Positions 16,478 to 26,117 are shown, counted from the stretch's first letter. The stretch: DNA of 64,000 nt from Dyella flagellata (GCF_030160275.1 NZ_BSOA01000015.1:251701-315700), one strand, 5' to 3'. Numbers and translations: made by a program. The notes: a model not told the origin generated them from the letters alone.

Positions 16478-17395
16478 ATGTCGCCTTCCCTACTGCGCAT
16501 CGCCACCCGCAAGAGCGCGCTTGCCTTATGGCAGGCCGAGCACGTGGCAAGCCTGCTGCGCGCGGCGCACCCGGGCCTGCGGGTCGAACTGGTGCCGCTG
16601 ACCACGCGCGGCGACGAGATCCTGGACCAGCCGCTGGCGACCATCGGCGGCAAGGGACTGTTCCTGAAGGAGCTGGAGGTCGCCATGCTGGAAGGCCGCG
16701 CGGACCTGGCCGTGCATTCGCTCAAGGACGTGCCCACCGAACTGGAGGCCGGCTTCAGCTTGCCCGCCATCCTGCCTCGCGCTGACGCTGCCGATGCCTT
16801 CGTCAGCAACCACTACAGCGATGTGATGGCGCTACCGCACGGCGCACGCGTCGGCACTTCCTCCCTGCGCCGGCAGGCTCAACTGCGCGCGGCGCGGCCC
16901 GACCTGGAACTGCTCGACCTGCGCGGCAATGTCGGTACACGTCTGAAGAAATTGGACGATGGCCTGTATGACGCCATCATTCTCGCCTGCGCCGGCCTGG
17001 AACGGCTGGGCTTGCACGATCGCATCCGCAGCCGGCTAGGCGCGCCAACCTGGCTGCCCGCGCCCGGCCAGGCAGCCATCGCCATCGAAGCGCGCGCCGA
17101 TCAAACCGAAGTCCTTGAAACGCTCGCCGTGCTGGACGATGCCGAAACGCGCCTGGCGGTGACCGCCGAGCGGGCGATGAACCAGGCCCTGGGCGGAAGC
17201 TGCACGGTACCGGTTGGTGCATGGTGCACGGTAACCGAACGTGGCCTGCACCTGCGCGGCATGGTGGGTGATGTATCCAGTGGGCGTTTGCTGTCGGCCG
17301 AGGCTGAGGGCACCAGCGATGACGCGGTTAAGCTAGGCAACGAGGTGGCTCAGGCGTTGTTCGCGCAGGGCGCTGCGACGTTGCTGGGGCGTTAA
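16478..17395 (+). CDS. hemC: Hydroxymethylbilane synthase (porphobilinogen deaminase)
   Basis: This 305-aa cytosolic haem/tetrapyrrole enzyme joins four porphobilinogen units into hydroxymethylbilane. Motifs include [34 protein letters not shown] and [14 protein letters not shown]. The dipyrromethane cofactor is attached at Cys242 in [11 protein letters not shown]. It starts 40 bases after the response regulator on the same strand, so it is probably co-transcribed with it, as in Pseudomonas. No other hem gene is adjacent. Confidence 0.96.
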   Translation: MSPSLLRIATRKSALALWQAEHVASLLRAAHPGLRVELVPLTTRGDEILDQPLATIGGKGLFLKELEVAMLEGRADLAVHSLKDVPTELEAGFSLPAILPRADAADAFVSNHYSDVMALPHGARVGTSSLRRQAQLRAARPDLELLDLRGNVGTRLKKLDDGLYDAIILACAGLERLGLHDRIRSRLGAPTWLPAPGQAAIAIEARADQTEVLETLAVLDDAETRLAVTAERAMNQALGGSCTVPVGAWCTVTERGLHLRGMVGDVSSGRLLSAEAEGTSDDAVKLGNEVAQALFAQGAATLLGR

Positions 17396-17505
17396 ACGCA
17401 ACAGATGCAAGCAGCGGACGCGGATCGCCCCGTTGACGATGTTTGATAAGCCGCGGCTTCTGGGCGTCTTATCCGCTTGTCCATGGCTACCATGTTCGAG
17501 GCAAT

Positions 17506-17530
17506 GAGCCCCACTTGCGCGAGGGGGCTC
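17506..17530. terminator. Hairpin between convergent hemC and TonB-receptor genes
   Basis: GAGCCCC and GGGGCTC form a 7-bp GC-rich stem around an 11-base loop. There is no clear T-tract on either strand, so a terminator role is moderate. Confidence 0.45.
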
Positions 17531-17543
17531 ACCGCTATCCGCA

Positions 17544-20424
17544 TTACAAATCAAATTTTTGGTTGTATTGCAGATAGAAGAAACGGCCCACGTCAAACTG
17601 CGGGTTATACGGCGGACTGGAACTGGCGCTGGTAACGTTGTAGTAGTACGGCCCTTGGCGATTGAAGAGGTTGTTTACGCCCAAGGACACTGCGCCTTTC
17701 CAAGGTGTGTTGTAGCGCACTTGCGCATCATTGAACGCCACCGAGCCTTTCTGCGCGATGCCATAGCTACCTATCCATGGATTGGTATAGGTGGGATCGC
17801 CACACTCGATCACCGGGGCCACGTTGCTGTAACAGGAATCCTTCAGGCCCGAGAAATAACGCACCGTCCAGCTCGCGCCAAACTGCTTGTAGCTCCAGTC
17901 CAATTGTAGATTCGAACGCAGGCGGTACAGTCCGTCTTCGCCGTCCATAAAACCCGCCTGATCCTGCGCTATGGCGCCAGGCGCCGTAGTGACCTGGTAC
18001 TTGGTGAGATAGGTGCTATCGGATGAAATACGGAATTGCCCGATGGGCGTTTCCGGCAGGCGGTAATGGATGCCTACATCGTAGCCTTGCGTGTTCAAAG
18101 AACCCAAGTTGTACAGGCTTTCATCCAGCTGGGTGATTTCTCCATTGGCATTGCGCGTGAACAGATTGCAGTAGCTCTGCACGTTCTGCACATAACAGTA
18201 ATCCAGAATATTGGCGGCGTTGACACTGGTGATGGTGTTTTTGAGGCGGATGTCATAGTAATCCACCGTAATGTCCAAGCCTTCGATGTAATGCGGGCTG
18301 TAAACCAAGCCGAAGGTGCGCGTCGTCGAACGTTCCGGCTTCAGGTTGGGATTGGAAACGTCGTTGAACGGCACCGGGGTCTGACCACCGCCGTTGCTGG
18401 TAATCGGAGTGCCCGCCTGGTCCTTTTGACGGTAGCCAGCAGGAACACCCGATGTCCTGCAACGCGCTGCAACGGCAGGGTTGCTGACTGCCGCGCCGTA
18501 TACGCTATCGCACGGATCGAGGAAAGGCTCGAAACTTTGGGCGCTGCCGCCGTACAGATCCTGCAACGTCGGCGCGCGAAAGCCCTTGGCGAACGTGCCT
18601 CGGACCAGCAAATCACTGATCGGTCGCCAGCGTACGCTGTACTTGTTGTTGGTGGTGCTACCGAAGCTGCTGTAGTGCGAATAGCGGCTGGCGATATTGA
18701 CGCCGAACTCCTGGATGCCTGGCAGATCTTTCAGCACGGGCGCGTCCAGTTCGAGATAAACCTCGTTGACGTTGTAGCGACCACTGGTGGGATCACTGGC
18801 CAGATTGGTGGTGAGACCCGCTGCATCGTTGGGATCGGGCGTGAATGTGCCTTTTTCCCGGCGATGCTCGAAGCCGCCGGCGATGCTGAGCGTGCCGCCA
18901 TGAGGAATATCCCACAAGCCGCCGCCGACGTTGGCGGTAAAGTCGCTGGTCTGACTGGTCTGGCGAGCGGTACCGACATAATTGACATAGTCGAGTACCG
19001 ACTGGGGTGTTGCACCGGGTCCGGCAGGGATGTTCCAGGGGGTGCAGCCACCGCTTGGATCAGCACAGGCAGGTCGCCCATCCGGACCCAGGATCGGGTT
19101 GATGGCGTTATTCACGTTCGGCAGGTACAGGTTGCCGCTTGTGGTCTGCTTGATGCGCGTTTGCGAGTAGTTATACGTCGCGTCCCAATTCCACTCGTGA
19201 TCAAGGAAGTTGAAATAGCCATCCGCGCCGACGTCGACATGCATCAGGCGCGAATTAGCCCAAGTGGTGCGCGGCAATTCCGTGATGCGACGGGAAAAAG
19301 GGGTCTCGTAGCCGGGAAACGGGTTATAGGGACTATCTGGCGCTAGCGTGCCCGAGAACGGATAACCAGCCAACTGGCTTGAGCTGTTACGGCTGCTGTA
19401 GCTGGCCGTCCCGCGCAAGGTAATGTTGTCCGTGAGCTGGTAGCGCTCCTGCAGGAACAGGTTCTTCAACGTCGTACCCGCACGGAAGGTCATGTCCTGG
19501 TTGCTATTGTATTTGTCGGCATTACTGCCGTTGTAGAGATGGTAGTCGGCAAGGTCACCGCTATTGAGATTACCGTGATTGATTACGTAATGGTTGGGGT
19601 TCCAGTTGCCGGTAGTCGGGTCGTAAGCGCCTGCACCCGGCGTGCCTGCAGGACGAGGATCCGTTACGTTGCCCCATGGTCCCATGCCCCAGCCATCTCC
19701 AGGATGGCGAGGACCGCGCGGATAGCGCGACAAATCGCGTTTGCTATCCCACATCGGTTCCTGGTCCTGATAGGACGCGCTCAGCATGAAAGATGACTTC
19801 TGCGTTGTGCCCCCAAGTGAAATCGGCGTTCTTCTGCTGGCCGTCGCCAGCCTGATTCTGGCCGTAATAGGCGTTGATTTCCGCGCCGTCAAATCGCTCG
19901 CGCGTGATGATATTGACCACGCCGCCGATCGCGTCGGAGCCATAAACCGAGGAGGCGCCATCCTTCAGGACGTCGATGCGATCGATCATGCCGACGGGAA
20001 TGGTGGAAAGATCGGTCAGCCCATTTAAGCTGGTGGTCCAGCGGCGACCATTCACCAGCACCAGGGTGCGCTGTGAACCCAGATTGCGAATATTGACGTA
20101 GCGCCCACCGACATCCATGCCATTGCGCACCGTGTCCTGGGGTGTGATGTTGGGCGTGCCAATGGATGGCATACGCGAAAGGATATCGTTGAGATTGGTC
20201 AATCCCGTCGCCTTGATCGCTTGCCGATCCATCGTGAACACCGGCTGCGAAGTTTCCACATCCACACTGCGGATGTGCGAGCCGGTAACCGTAACGCCTT
20301 GCAGCTGTTGGGGCTGCTTTTGTTGGACGCCTGATCCTTGCGTAGCATCCTGTGACTGGGCCTGCACCGCGCCGATCATCAACGCCACGGCAATCGCCGA
20401 CGCGATACGAGTCTTTTGTTTCAT
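17544..20424 (-). pseudogene. TonB-dependent receptor interrupted by a single-base frameshift
   Basis: This encodes a large outer-membrane TonB-dependent receptor, about 959 aa if one base is removed. The N-terminal part has a signal peptide, a TonB-box-like VTVTGSHI, and a plug domain ([50 protein letters not shown]). The beta-barrel follows and ends in QYNQKFDL. The frame breaks at a run of five C at 19810-19814 (G on the coding strand). Dropping one G restores ADFTWGTTQKSSFMLSASYQ, and the total length then becomes an exact multiple of three. The substrate is unknown. It may be a real pseudogene, a variable site or a sequencing error. GGGAG precedes ATG 20424 by 8 bases. Confidence 0.88.
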
Positions 20425-20590
20425 CACCACCACTCCCTACCTGCTCAACCAGCAAGCTTTCACAAAAAATTGACGAGCGGGGAGTGTTTGGTATCTGGCG
20501 CAGAGGTTGTAGCAGGCGTTTGCCTGGAACTAAGTAGTTTTAGGCTGACATCTGTGCAGGAAGTGGATGTTGGTACGTGAGGGACTTCCC

Positions 20591-20625
20591 AAAACAAAAC
20601 CCCTCCATGCGAGTGCATGGAGGGG
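20591..20625 (-). terminator. Rho-independent terminator of the DUF481 gene
   Basis: Eleven-base arms CCCCTCCATGC and GCATGGAGGGG with a 4-base loop (20600-20625) are followed on the minus strand by TTTTGTTTTG. It starts 30 bases beyond the DUF481 stop. Confidence 0.9.
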
Positions 20626-20654
20626 TGTGACAGCGCAGGATTCACCTTACGCGA

Positions 20655-21467
20655 TCAGAGGTTGTAGACGATATTGGTCGTCGTCAGCGTGTCGGTGTGG
20701 CGGATGCCAGGCAGCACGTTGCTGTTGTGGCGCACCTGGAAACCCACCTTGATCGAGAGCTTCTTGGTCATGCTCACCGCAAGACCCATATCGTTCTGCA
20801 GATAGGTGTTCTTGTTGCCCGCTTCCATCAGGAAGGTGTCGTCGACCGCGGTGTTTTCGGTGAGGCGATACTTGTAGTTCACCAGTCCGCGCGCCACCGC
20901 CTGGCTCTGGCGCGGTTCCTTGAGCGGCACTTCCACGCCATTGACGACGTGCGTGCCGGTGGCCGGCTGGTATTCGGTGTAACCCGGGCCGATTTCGAAG
21001 GAGAGCTGGGTGCGATCGGTTTTCAGAGCCATGTAGCCGTAGCCGAGCGAAACCGTGCCCTGCCAGCGATAAGCAGCGAAGTCGTCGTGGTCATAGCGGC
21101 CGGCGGCCACTATGTAGCTGCGAGGATCGAGCTTGTAGCCGGCGGACGCACCGAGGTCATAGCGGTTGGCCGTGGTGTCGAATTGCTTGACTGCCTGGCC
21201 TTGTGCGTTGGTCACCGTGACCTGCCCCTTGGAACGCAACCAGTCGGCGAAGAAGCTGTTCTTCCACTGGTCGGTTTCCTGGTTCAGATTCAGCTTCGCG
21301 TTCACGTTCTGCGAACGGGAGTTGCCGGTGGTGGAGGCGAAGCCCAGCTCGCCGGAGCCGGTCCAGGTACCGGTGCTGGTCTGGGTGCCGGAGGACGCGT
21401 CCTGCGCGTGGGCGGTGAAAGTGGCCAGGGCCGCAAGCGCCAGGCCGGTCATCAGCAGGTTTTTCAT
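20655..21467 (-). CDS. DUF481 family outer-membrane protein (YdiY-like)
   Basis: This 270-aa protein has a signal peptide (MKNLLMTGLALAALATFTAHAQ). The mature part alternates beta-strand motifs typical of DUF481 barrels, such as GELGFASTTGNSRSQNVNAKL and SAGYKLDPRSYIVAAGRY, and ends in TTNIVYNL. Members are salt-induced or unknown outer-membrane proteins. It is a single-gene unit with its own strong terminator. The substrate or role is unknown. Confidence 0.87.
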   Translation of the reverse strand: MKNLLMTGLALAALATFTAHAQDASSGTQTSTGTWTGSGELGFASTTGNSRSQNVNAKLNLNQETDQWKNSFFADWLRSKGQVTVTNAQGQAVKQFDTTANRYDLGASAGYKLDPRSYIVAAGRYDHDDFAAYRWQGTVSLGYGYMALKTDRTQLSFEIGPGYTEYQPATGTHVVNGVEVPLKEPRQSQAVARGLVNYKYRLTENTAVDDTFLMEAGNKNTYLQNDMGLAVSMTKKLSIKVGFQVRHNSNVLPGIRHTDTLTTTNIVYNL

Positions 21468-21589
21468 CGCTGGATCGTCAATGTTAAAAAGCTGTTGTAG
21501 GACCCGCCACTTTAGCGGCCCGGCTTGAATCCTCAGTGAATATTTAGAGCGATTTAGTGGCGGGGTCGTGACAAGCCTGGGGCGGCTAG

Positions 21590-21734
21590 GGATGCTCTGA
21601 TCTATTCCACGTACCCGTCACCGCAGGGTGTGCCCCGCGGCTTGAACAGACGGCCAGTCTGCCCTGTGCCGCGCGGCACACCCTGCGGGCCTTCTGGACG
21701 TCATGCCGGGCACGTGGAATAGATCAGAGCATCC
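21590..21734. mobile_element. MITE-like element, 145 bp, flanked by CTAG duplications (copy 1)
   Basis: Both ends read GGATGCTCTGATCTATTCC inward, and the match extends to about 27 bases. CTAG flanks both sides (21586-21589 and 21735-21738), consistent with a 4-bp target duplication. The interior is a second long hairpin built on GGGTGTGCC and GGCACACCC. It is too small to encode a transposase. The right-hand CTAG contains the TAG stop of the membrane-protein gene to its right. Confidence 0.85.
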
Positions 21735-22667
21735 CTAGGGTGGCCCAGGGGCAAAGCGTGTCAGGGCAAAGTCATACAGCCAGAGCTCCAAACTCTTGCC
21801 GACGATGTAGGCGGCCGCCGCGAAAGGTGCCAGCCAACGACCAGCCGGCAGAACCGGAATCAATAGCAGACTAAGGCAAGGTACGGCGCAGATCAGGCCG
21901 GCGGCGAGGAATCGCCGCCACTGCAAGCCCTGCTGCGGGCGCTGCCGCGATTGGCCAAGGGCGGAACCGCGCAGCGAGTGCCAGGCCACGCCATCGACGA
22001 GGCCCAGCAGCATGGCCAGCAGCAGCAGGCTGATCGCCCACGGCCAGGTGTCTTCAGGGTCCATGGGCATATCCACCTGGAAGACCAGGCAAACCCATAG
22101 CCACAAACCGCCACCGTAGCAGGCCGAAAGCACCCGGCTGATGGGCAATTGGGCGGCCACGCCGGCTTGATCCGCCAGTCGCCGCGTACGATAGCCATAC
22201 GCACTGGTAATCAGGCAGCCCAGGCTGCACAACGCCAGTACCACGCTGATGATGCGGGTGGCCCAAAAATCGCCTTCGCCCCTCACCAGGCCGGCCAGGC
22301 CAAGCATGGGCATATAGGCGGCAAGCGCCAGCAAGGCTTCGCCGGTCGGCCAGTGCATGCGGCCGATCCGCCAGCCATGCCATTGGGGGGAGCTGCGCAA
22401 GCGCAGGCAGGCAGCCAACAGGCCGGCGCTGACGAAAACGCAGCCCAGCGCCAGCGGCACCAGGGCTGCGCCGCGTCCAGGGCTGTAGAGGCCCAGGGCC
22501 AGCGCCAAGCCGAGCAGCAGCCACAGGCCATAGCCGCAAAGGGCCAGGACCTCCAGCAGCATGGGCGCCAGTCCCACCGAAGGACTCGCAGGGTCGACTC
22601 TGAATGACGTCATGGGATTGGGGAAGATCACCATGTCCATGTCCTTATGGATGAGGGAAAGTTCCAC
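21735..22667 (-). CDS. Multi-pass membrane protein of unknown function
   Basis: This protein of up to 310 aa has about eight hydrophobic segments, such as LLEVLALCGYGLWLLLGLALALGL and FLAAGLICAVPCLSLLLIPVLPA. Internal starts at Met10, Met12 or Met19 are also possible. No motif is recognised. It is divergent from the WYL-type regulator with 70 bases between, so the two may be regulated together. Its stop TAG is the TAG of a MITE target duplication, so the element inserted exactly at the end of this gene. Confidence 0.7.
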   Translation of the reverse strand: MELSLIHKDMDMVIFPNPMTSFRVDPASPSVGLAPMLLEVLALCGYGLWLLLGLALALGLYSPGRGAALVPLALGCVFVSAGLLAACLRLRSSPQWHGWRIGRMHWPTGEALLALAAYMPMLGLAGLVRGEGDFWATRIISVVLALCSLGCLITSAYGYRTRRLADQAGVAAQLPISRVLSACYGGGLWLWVCLVFQVDMPMDPEDTWPWAISLLLLAMLLGLVDGVAWHSLRGSALGQSRQRPQQGLQWRRFLAAGLICAVPCLSLLLIPVLPAGRWLAPFAAAAYIVGKSLELWLYDFALTRFAPGPP

Positions 22668-22737
22668 GCACGCTTGCGGGCGTCACGTAGCTTATCCATG
22701 CTACATATGACCACAAAACCCCCTGCTGAATGTCGAC

Positions 22738-23709
22738 ATGGATCGCTACGAGCGCATTCTTACCCTGCACCGCCTACTGAAATCGGCCCATTACCCGGTG
22801 CCGCTACCCCGGCTGATGGACGAGCTTGAATGCTCGCGCGCGACCCTTTACCGGGACATCGCCTTCTTGCGCGACGCGCTGGGCGCCCCGATCGAGAGCG
22901 CCGGCGGCGAACACGCCGCGTTCCGCTACGAAGCCACGGAAGGTCAGCGTTTCGAGCTGCCGGGCCTATGGCTCACCTCCGATGAGCTGGCGGCCTTGCT
23001 GGCCTTGAACGAACTGATCGGCCGCAGCGGGCCCGGCGTGCTGGCCGGCGCGCTGGCGCCGTTCAAGGCGCGCATCGAGCATCTGCTGTCGGATCGCGCC
23101 AGCGGCAAGGCCTTGCCGGTGGAGCGCATCCGCGTGATTCCTTGGGGTGAACGCAAGCTGGACCAGCAGGTGTTCCGCATCACCGCCGGCGCGGTGCTGG
23201 ATCGCAAGCAGCTGCGCTTTCTTTATCGTGCCCGCACCACCAATAACGAAAGCAAGCGCACGGTATCGCCGCAGCGGCTGACGCACTATCGCGACAACTG
23301 GTACCTGGACGCCTGGGATCACGATCGCGAGGCGCTGCGCAGTTTCGCGGTGGATCGCATTGCCGACCCGCACACGCTGGAAGCGGCCGCCAACGACGTC
23401 GCCGAAAACGAGCTCAACGATCTGCTTGCTTCCAGCTATGGCATCTTCGCCGGCAAGCCCAAAGCCTGGGCCACCATTCGCTTTTCCGCGCATGCCGCAC
23501 GCTGGGTGGCCGACGAGCATTGGCATTCGCAGCAGAAAGGCACCTGGCTCACCGATGGTCGGTACGAATTGCAATTGCCTTATTCCAATTCGCGCGAGCT
23601 ATTGATGGACGTGTTGAAATACGGACCGGATGCGGAGATCGTCGCCCCGCTGCCTTTGCGCGAGGAAATGAAGATCATGCTTCAGCTCGCCTTGACCGGT
23701 TACCAATAA
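22738..23709 (+). CDS. WYL-domain transcriptional regulator (YafY family)
   Basis: This 323-aa protein has an N-terminal DeoR-like HTH (MDRYERILTLHRLLK, LPRLMDELECSRATLYRDIAFLRDALG). A central WYL domain (residues ~140-215) has RKQLRFLYRARTTNNESKRTVSPQRL followed by NWYLDAWDH, and a WCX C-terminal extension follows. WYL domains are thought to bind nucleic acid or small ligands. The target is unknown; the divergent membrane-protein gene is a candidate. It is followed after 25 bases by the patatin gene. Confidence 0.88.
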   Translation: MDRYERILTLHRLLKSAHYPVPLPRLMDELECSRATLYRDIAFLRDALGAPIESAGGEHAAFRYEATEGQRFELPGLWLTSDELAALLALNELIGRSGPGVLAGALAPFKARIEHLLSDRASGKALPVERIRVIPWGERKLDQQVFRITAGAVLDRKQLRFLYRARTTNNESKRTVSPQRLTHYRDNWYLDAWDHDREALRSFAVDRIADPHTLEAAANDVAENELNDLLASSYGIFAGKPKAWATIRFSAHAARWVADEHWHSQQKGTWLTDGRYELQLPYSNSRELLMDVLKYGPDAEIVAPLPLREEMKIMLQLALTGYQ

Positions 23710-23734
23710 GCCGTCTTGCCAAATCGCGCCACTC

Positions 23735-24676
23735 ATGCCGTCCACCGAGATCCGACCGCACGCCGGCAACAACGAAACACCGCGCAAGCCCAGTGTTGCT
23801 CTGGCGCTGGGCGCGGGAGGCGCCAAAGGCCTGGCTCACATCGGCGCCATCGAGGAGCTTGAGGCGCAGGGCTTCAGCATCGTTGCCATCGCCGGCTGTT
23901 CGATGGGCGCTTTGATTGGTGGCATTCATGCCGCCGGCAAGCTGGACGTCTATCGCGATTGGGTCTGCACACTGGACAAGTTCGACGTGCTGAAACTGGT
24001 GGACTGGTCGTTTTCCTTCGCCGGCGGCGGCCTGATCAAGGGCGAGAAAATCATCGGCACCATGCTCGAGCTGATCGGCGACACACGCATTGAAGATCTG
24101 CCGATCGCCTTTACCGCGGTCGCTACCGATCTGGAGCGCGAGCGCGAAGTGTGGCTGACACGCGGTTCCTTGTTTGATGCGGTGCGCGCGTCGATAGCAA
24201 TTCCCACCTTGTTTCGCCCGCATATCCTGGAAGGGCGCGTGCTGGTGGACGGCGCACTGCTCAATCCGGTGCCGGTCACGCCGCTGATCGGCAAACCGGC
24301 CGATTACATGATCGCGGTAAGCATCGATGGGCCAGCCGAGACGACGACGCCGGTGGAGATGTCCACGGGCGACGCCAAACCCAGGGGCGGCATCGGCCGC
24401 CTGCTGAATCGGCTACTGCCCGGCTCAGAATTGAAGGCGACCGAATCGATCAAGCCGCGCGAACCGAGCGCATTGGAACTGCTCGGGCAATCGATGGACT
24501 TGATGCAGGCCAATCTGTCGCGCTTGCGACTGGCGGCGTATCAGCCGGATCTGCTGGTGCAGCTGGCGCGCAATGTGTCGAGCGCTTATGAGTTCTACCG
24601 TGCGCGAGAGCTGATCGAACTAGGGCGGGACAAGATGCGCATGGCCTTGGAGGCATGGCGTCAGTCGCCGCGCTAG
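23735..24676 (+). CDS. Patatin-like phospholipase (RssA type)
   Basis: This is a 313-aa predicted lipid acyl hydrolase with a Ser-Asp dyad. It has GAGGAKGLAHIGAIEEL (oxyanion loop), nucleophile Ser in GCSMGAL (GxSxG) and Asp in VDGALLNPVPV (DGA). The C-terminal part is helical. There is no signal peptide, so cytosolic or membrane-associated action is expected. It starts 25 bases after the WYL regulator and is probably in the same transcript. Confidence 0.9.
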   Translation: MPSTEIRPHAGNNETPRKPSVALALGAGGAKGLAHIGAIEELEAQGFSIVAIAGCSMGALIGGIHAAGKLDVYRDWVCTLDKFDVLKLVDWSFSFAGGGLIKGEKIIGTMLELIGDTRIEDLPIAFTAVATDLEREREVWLTRGSLFDAVRASIAIPTLFRPHILEGRVLVDGALLNPVPVTPLIGKPADYMIAVSIDGPAETTTPVEMSTGDAKPRGGIGRLLNRLLPGSELKATESIKPREPSALELLGQSMDLMQANLSRLRLAAYQPDLLVQLARNVSSAYEFYRARELIELGRDKMRMALEAWRQSPR

Positions 24677-24701
24677 GCCGGGGTGCGAACCCCCACACGC
24701 A

Positions 24702-25070
24702 TCAGCGCAGTCCGTTCGCCTTCATCCAATTTTCCAGGTAGATCTTCAAGGCAACCGCCTGGTTGTGGTCTTCATCCTTCGCGCCGAACAGCAGCGTCAC
24801 CCGGTGACGCTCCGCGCGCGTCACCAGCGGCTGCCAGAACGACTTGTGTGAGTCCAGTTCGCTGGCATAGCGATGGCGGAAAGATTCCCAGCACACCGGA
24901 TCGTGACCGAACCACTTACGCAGGGCTGTGCTGGGCGCCAGTTCCTTGGCCCATAAATCCAGCGCTGCGTCTTCCTTTTTCAGGCCACGCGGCCAGATAC
25001 GATCCACCAGCACACGATAGCCATCCGACTCGGTGACCGGATCATAGATGCGTTTGACAGCGATGCTCAC
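24702..25070 (-). CDS. DUF488 family protein (YeaO-like)
   Basis: This 122-aa small cytosolic protein has the family signature RVLVDRIWPRGLKKEDAALDLWAKELAPS, then RKWFGHDP and the closing VTLLFGAKDEDHNQAVALK. The biochemical function of the family is not established. It is convergent with the patatin gene, with 25 bases between them. Confidence 0.87.
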   Translation of the reverse strand: MSIAVKRIYDPVTESDGYRVLVDRIWPRGLKKEDAALDLWAKELAPSTALRKWFGHDPVCWESFRHRYASELDSHKSFWQPLVTRAERHRVTLLFGAKDEDHNQAVALKIYLENWMKANGLR

Positions 25071-25146
25071 AGATGGGCCTCCTGGCGGACGCTACATCCG
25101 CCAAGCATACGCCTGCATCATTCAGACAATGTGATCCGGTTCTTAA

Positions 25147-25336
25147 GGATGCTCTGATCTATTCCGCGTGCCCGGCATGACGTCCAGAAGGCTCGCAGCG
25201 ACGTAAGCGAGTAGGCTGGGATGACAATCCCAGCATCGGGATGCCGTGCGGGAAGCTGGGATTAGCATCCCAGCCTACTAGCTGCGAGGCGCGCATACAG
25301 TGCGGTGACGGGTACGTGGAATAGATCAGAGCATCC
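25147..25336. mobile_element. MITE-like element, 190 bp, carrying a REP unit, flanked by TTAA (copy 2)
   Basis: It has the same inverted ends as the copy at 21.6 kb, inverted in orientation. TTAA flanks it at 25143-25146 and 25337-25340. The central hairpin is replaced by a full REP-like pair at 25210-25279. The right TTAA contains the TAA stop of the glycosyltransferase gene. Confidence 0.85.
25210..25279. repeat. REP-like palindromic unit, full-length pair inside a MITE (copy E)
   Basis: AGTAG-GCTGGGAT-GACA-ATCCCAGC, a 20-base spacer, then GCTGGGAT-TAGC-ATCCCAGC-CTACT. Both inner hairpins and the outer arms are intact. Confidence 0.88.
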
Positions 25337-26053
25337 TTAAAGCTCTTCGACGCGAGTCACCTTGGCCCGGCGCATCAGCCAGGCGACGCCGCGCAAGTCG
25401 GCAATACCCACCCACAGGCGATCGAGCATGCCGTACTTGGATTTGCCGGCGGTACGCGGACGGTGTCCCACCGGTACGCTCTGGCTGGCAAAGCCTGCGC
25501 GCTTGACGAGGGCCGGCAGGTAGCGGTGCATGTGGTCGAAGTAGGGCAAGCGCAGGAATACCTCGCGCTCGAACAGCTTCAGGCCGCAACCGGTGTCTGG
25601 CGTGGCGTCGCGCAGCATGCGGGAGCGCACGGCGTTGGCGATCTTGGAGGAGATGCGCTTGTTGAAGCTGTCGCGCCGCGTGGTACGCCAGCCGGCGAAC
25701 AGCTTCACGTTGCCCTCGGCCGTGTTGCGCGCGGCCAGCAGCTTGGGGATATCGGCAGGATCGTTCTGGCCGTCACCGTCGAGCGTGGCTACCCACGGCG
25801 AATTGGCGGCATGCACGCCATTCCATACCGCCGTGCTCTGGCCGCTGCGCGTTACGTGATGCAGCACGCGCAGCTCCGGGTAGCTCGCCTTCTGCGCTTT
25901 GAGGACCGCGCGGCTGTCGTCGCTGGAATCGTCGTCGACGTACACGATCTCGAAATCCAGCTTGCCACGCAGGGCGGCGGCGATTTCGGCGAGCAGGGAA
26001 GGAATGTTGTCGCGTTCGTTGAAGACGGGCACGACGACGGAGAGTTGCGGCAT
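25337..26053 (-). CDS. Family 2 glycosyltransferase (dolichyl/polyprenyl-P mannose synthase-like)
   Basis: This 238-aa GT-A enzyme is expected to transfer a sugar from a nucleotide donor to a lipid or other acceptor. Motifs include SVVVPVFNERDN, DDDSSDDS (donor binding), TLDGDGQNDP (metal-binding DxD region) and GCGLKLFEREVF. There is no TM region, unlike ArnC/GtrB types. ATG 26053 starts directly at the first beta strand; a longer frame to 26155 lacks family similarity. It ends in the TTAA next to a MITE. Confidence 0.88.
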   Translation of the reverse strand: MPQLSVVVPVFNERDNIPSLLAEIAAALRGKLDFEIVYVDDDSSDDSRAVLKAQKASYPELRVLHHVTRSGQSTAVWNGVHAANSPWVATLDGDGQNDPADIPKLLAARNTAEGNVKLFAGWRTTRRDSFNKRISSKIANAVRSRMLRDATPDTGCGLKLFEREVFLRLPYFDHMHRYLPALVKRAGFASQSVPVGHRPRTAGKSKYGMLDRLWVGIADLRGVAWLMRRAKVTRVEEL

Positions 26054-26117
26054 GGAATAAGGCCTTGTGACGTAAACGATAGCAACGAGCGGCGCTGTCT
26101 GCGCCGGAATGTAAGGC

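Noticed and set aside
19805..19820. Programmed frameshifting in the TonB receptor gene
   Set aside because: No known slippery heptamer with a downstream structure is obvious, and receptors of this family are not known to use programmed frameshifting. A mutation or sequencing error is simpler.
21700..21720. CACGTG in the MITE as a further parS site
   Set aside because: The sequence GGGCACGTGGAATAG matches only the core hexamer and one side of parS, and lacks the second arm.
21586..21738. Treating CTAG/TTAA as part of the MITE inverted repeat
   Set aside because: The flanks differ between copies while the element ends (GGATGCTC) are the same, so they are better read as target duplications.
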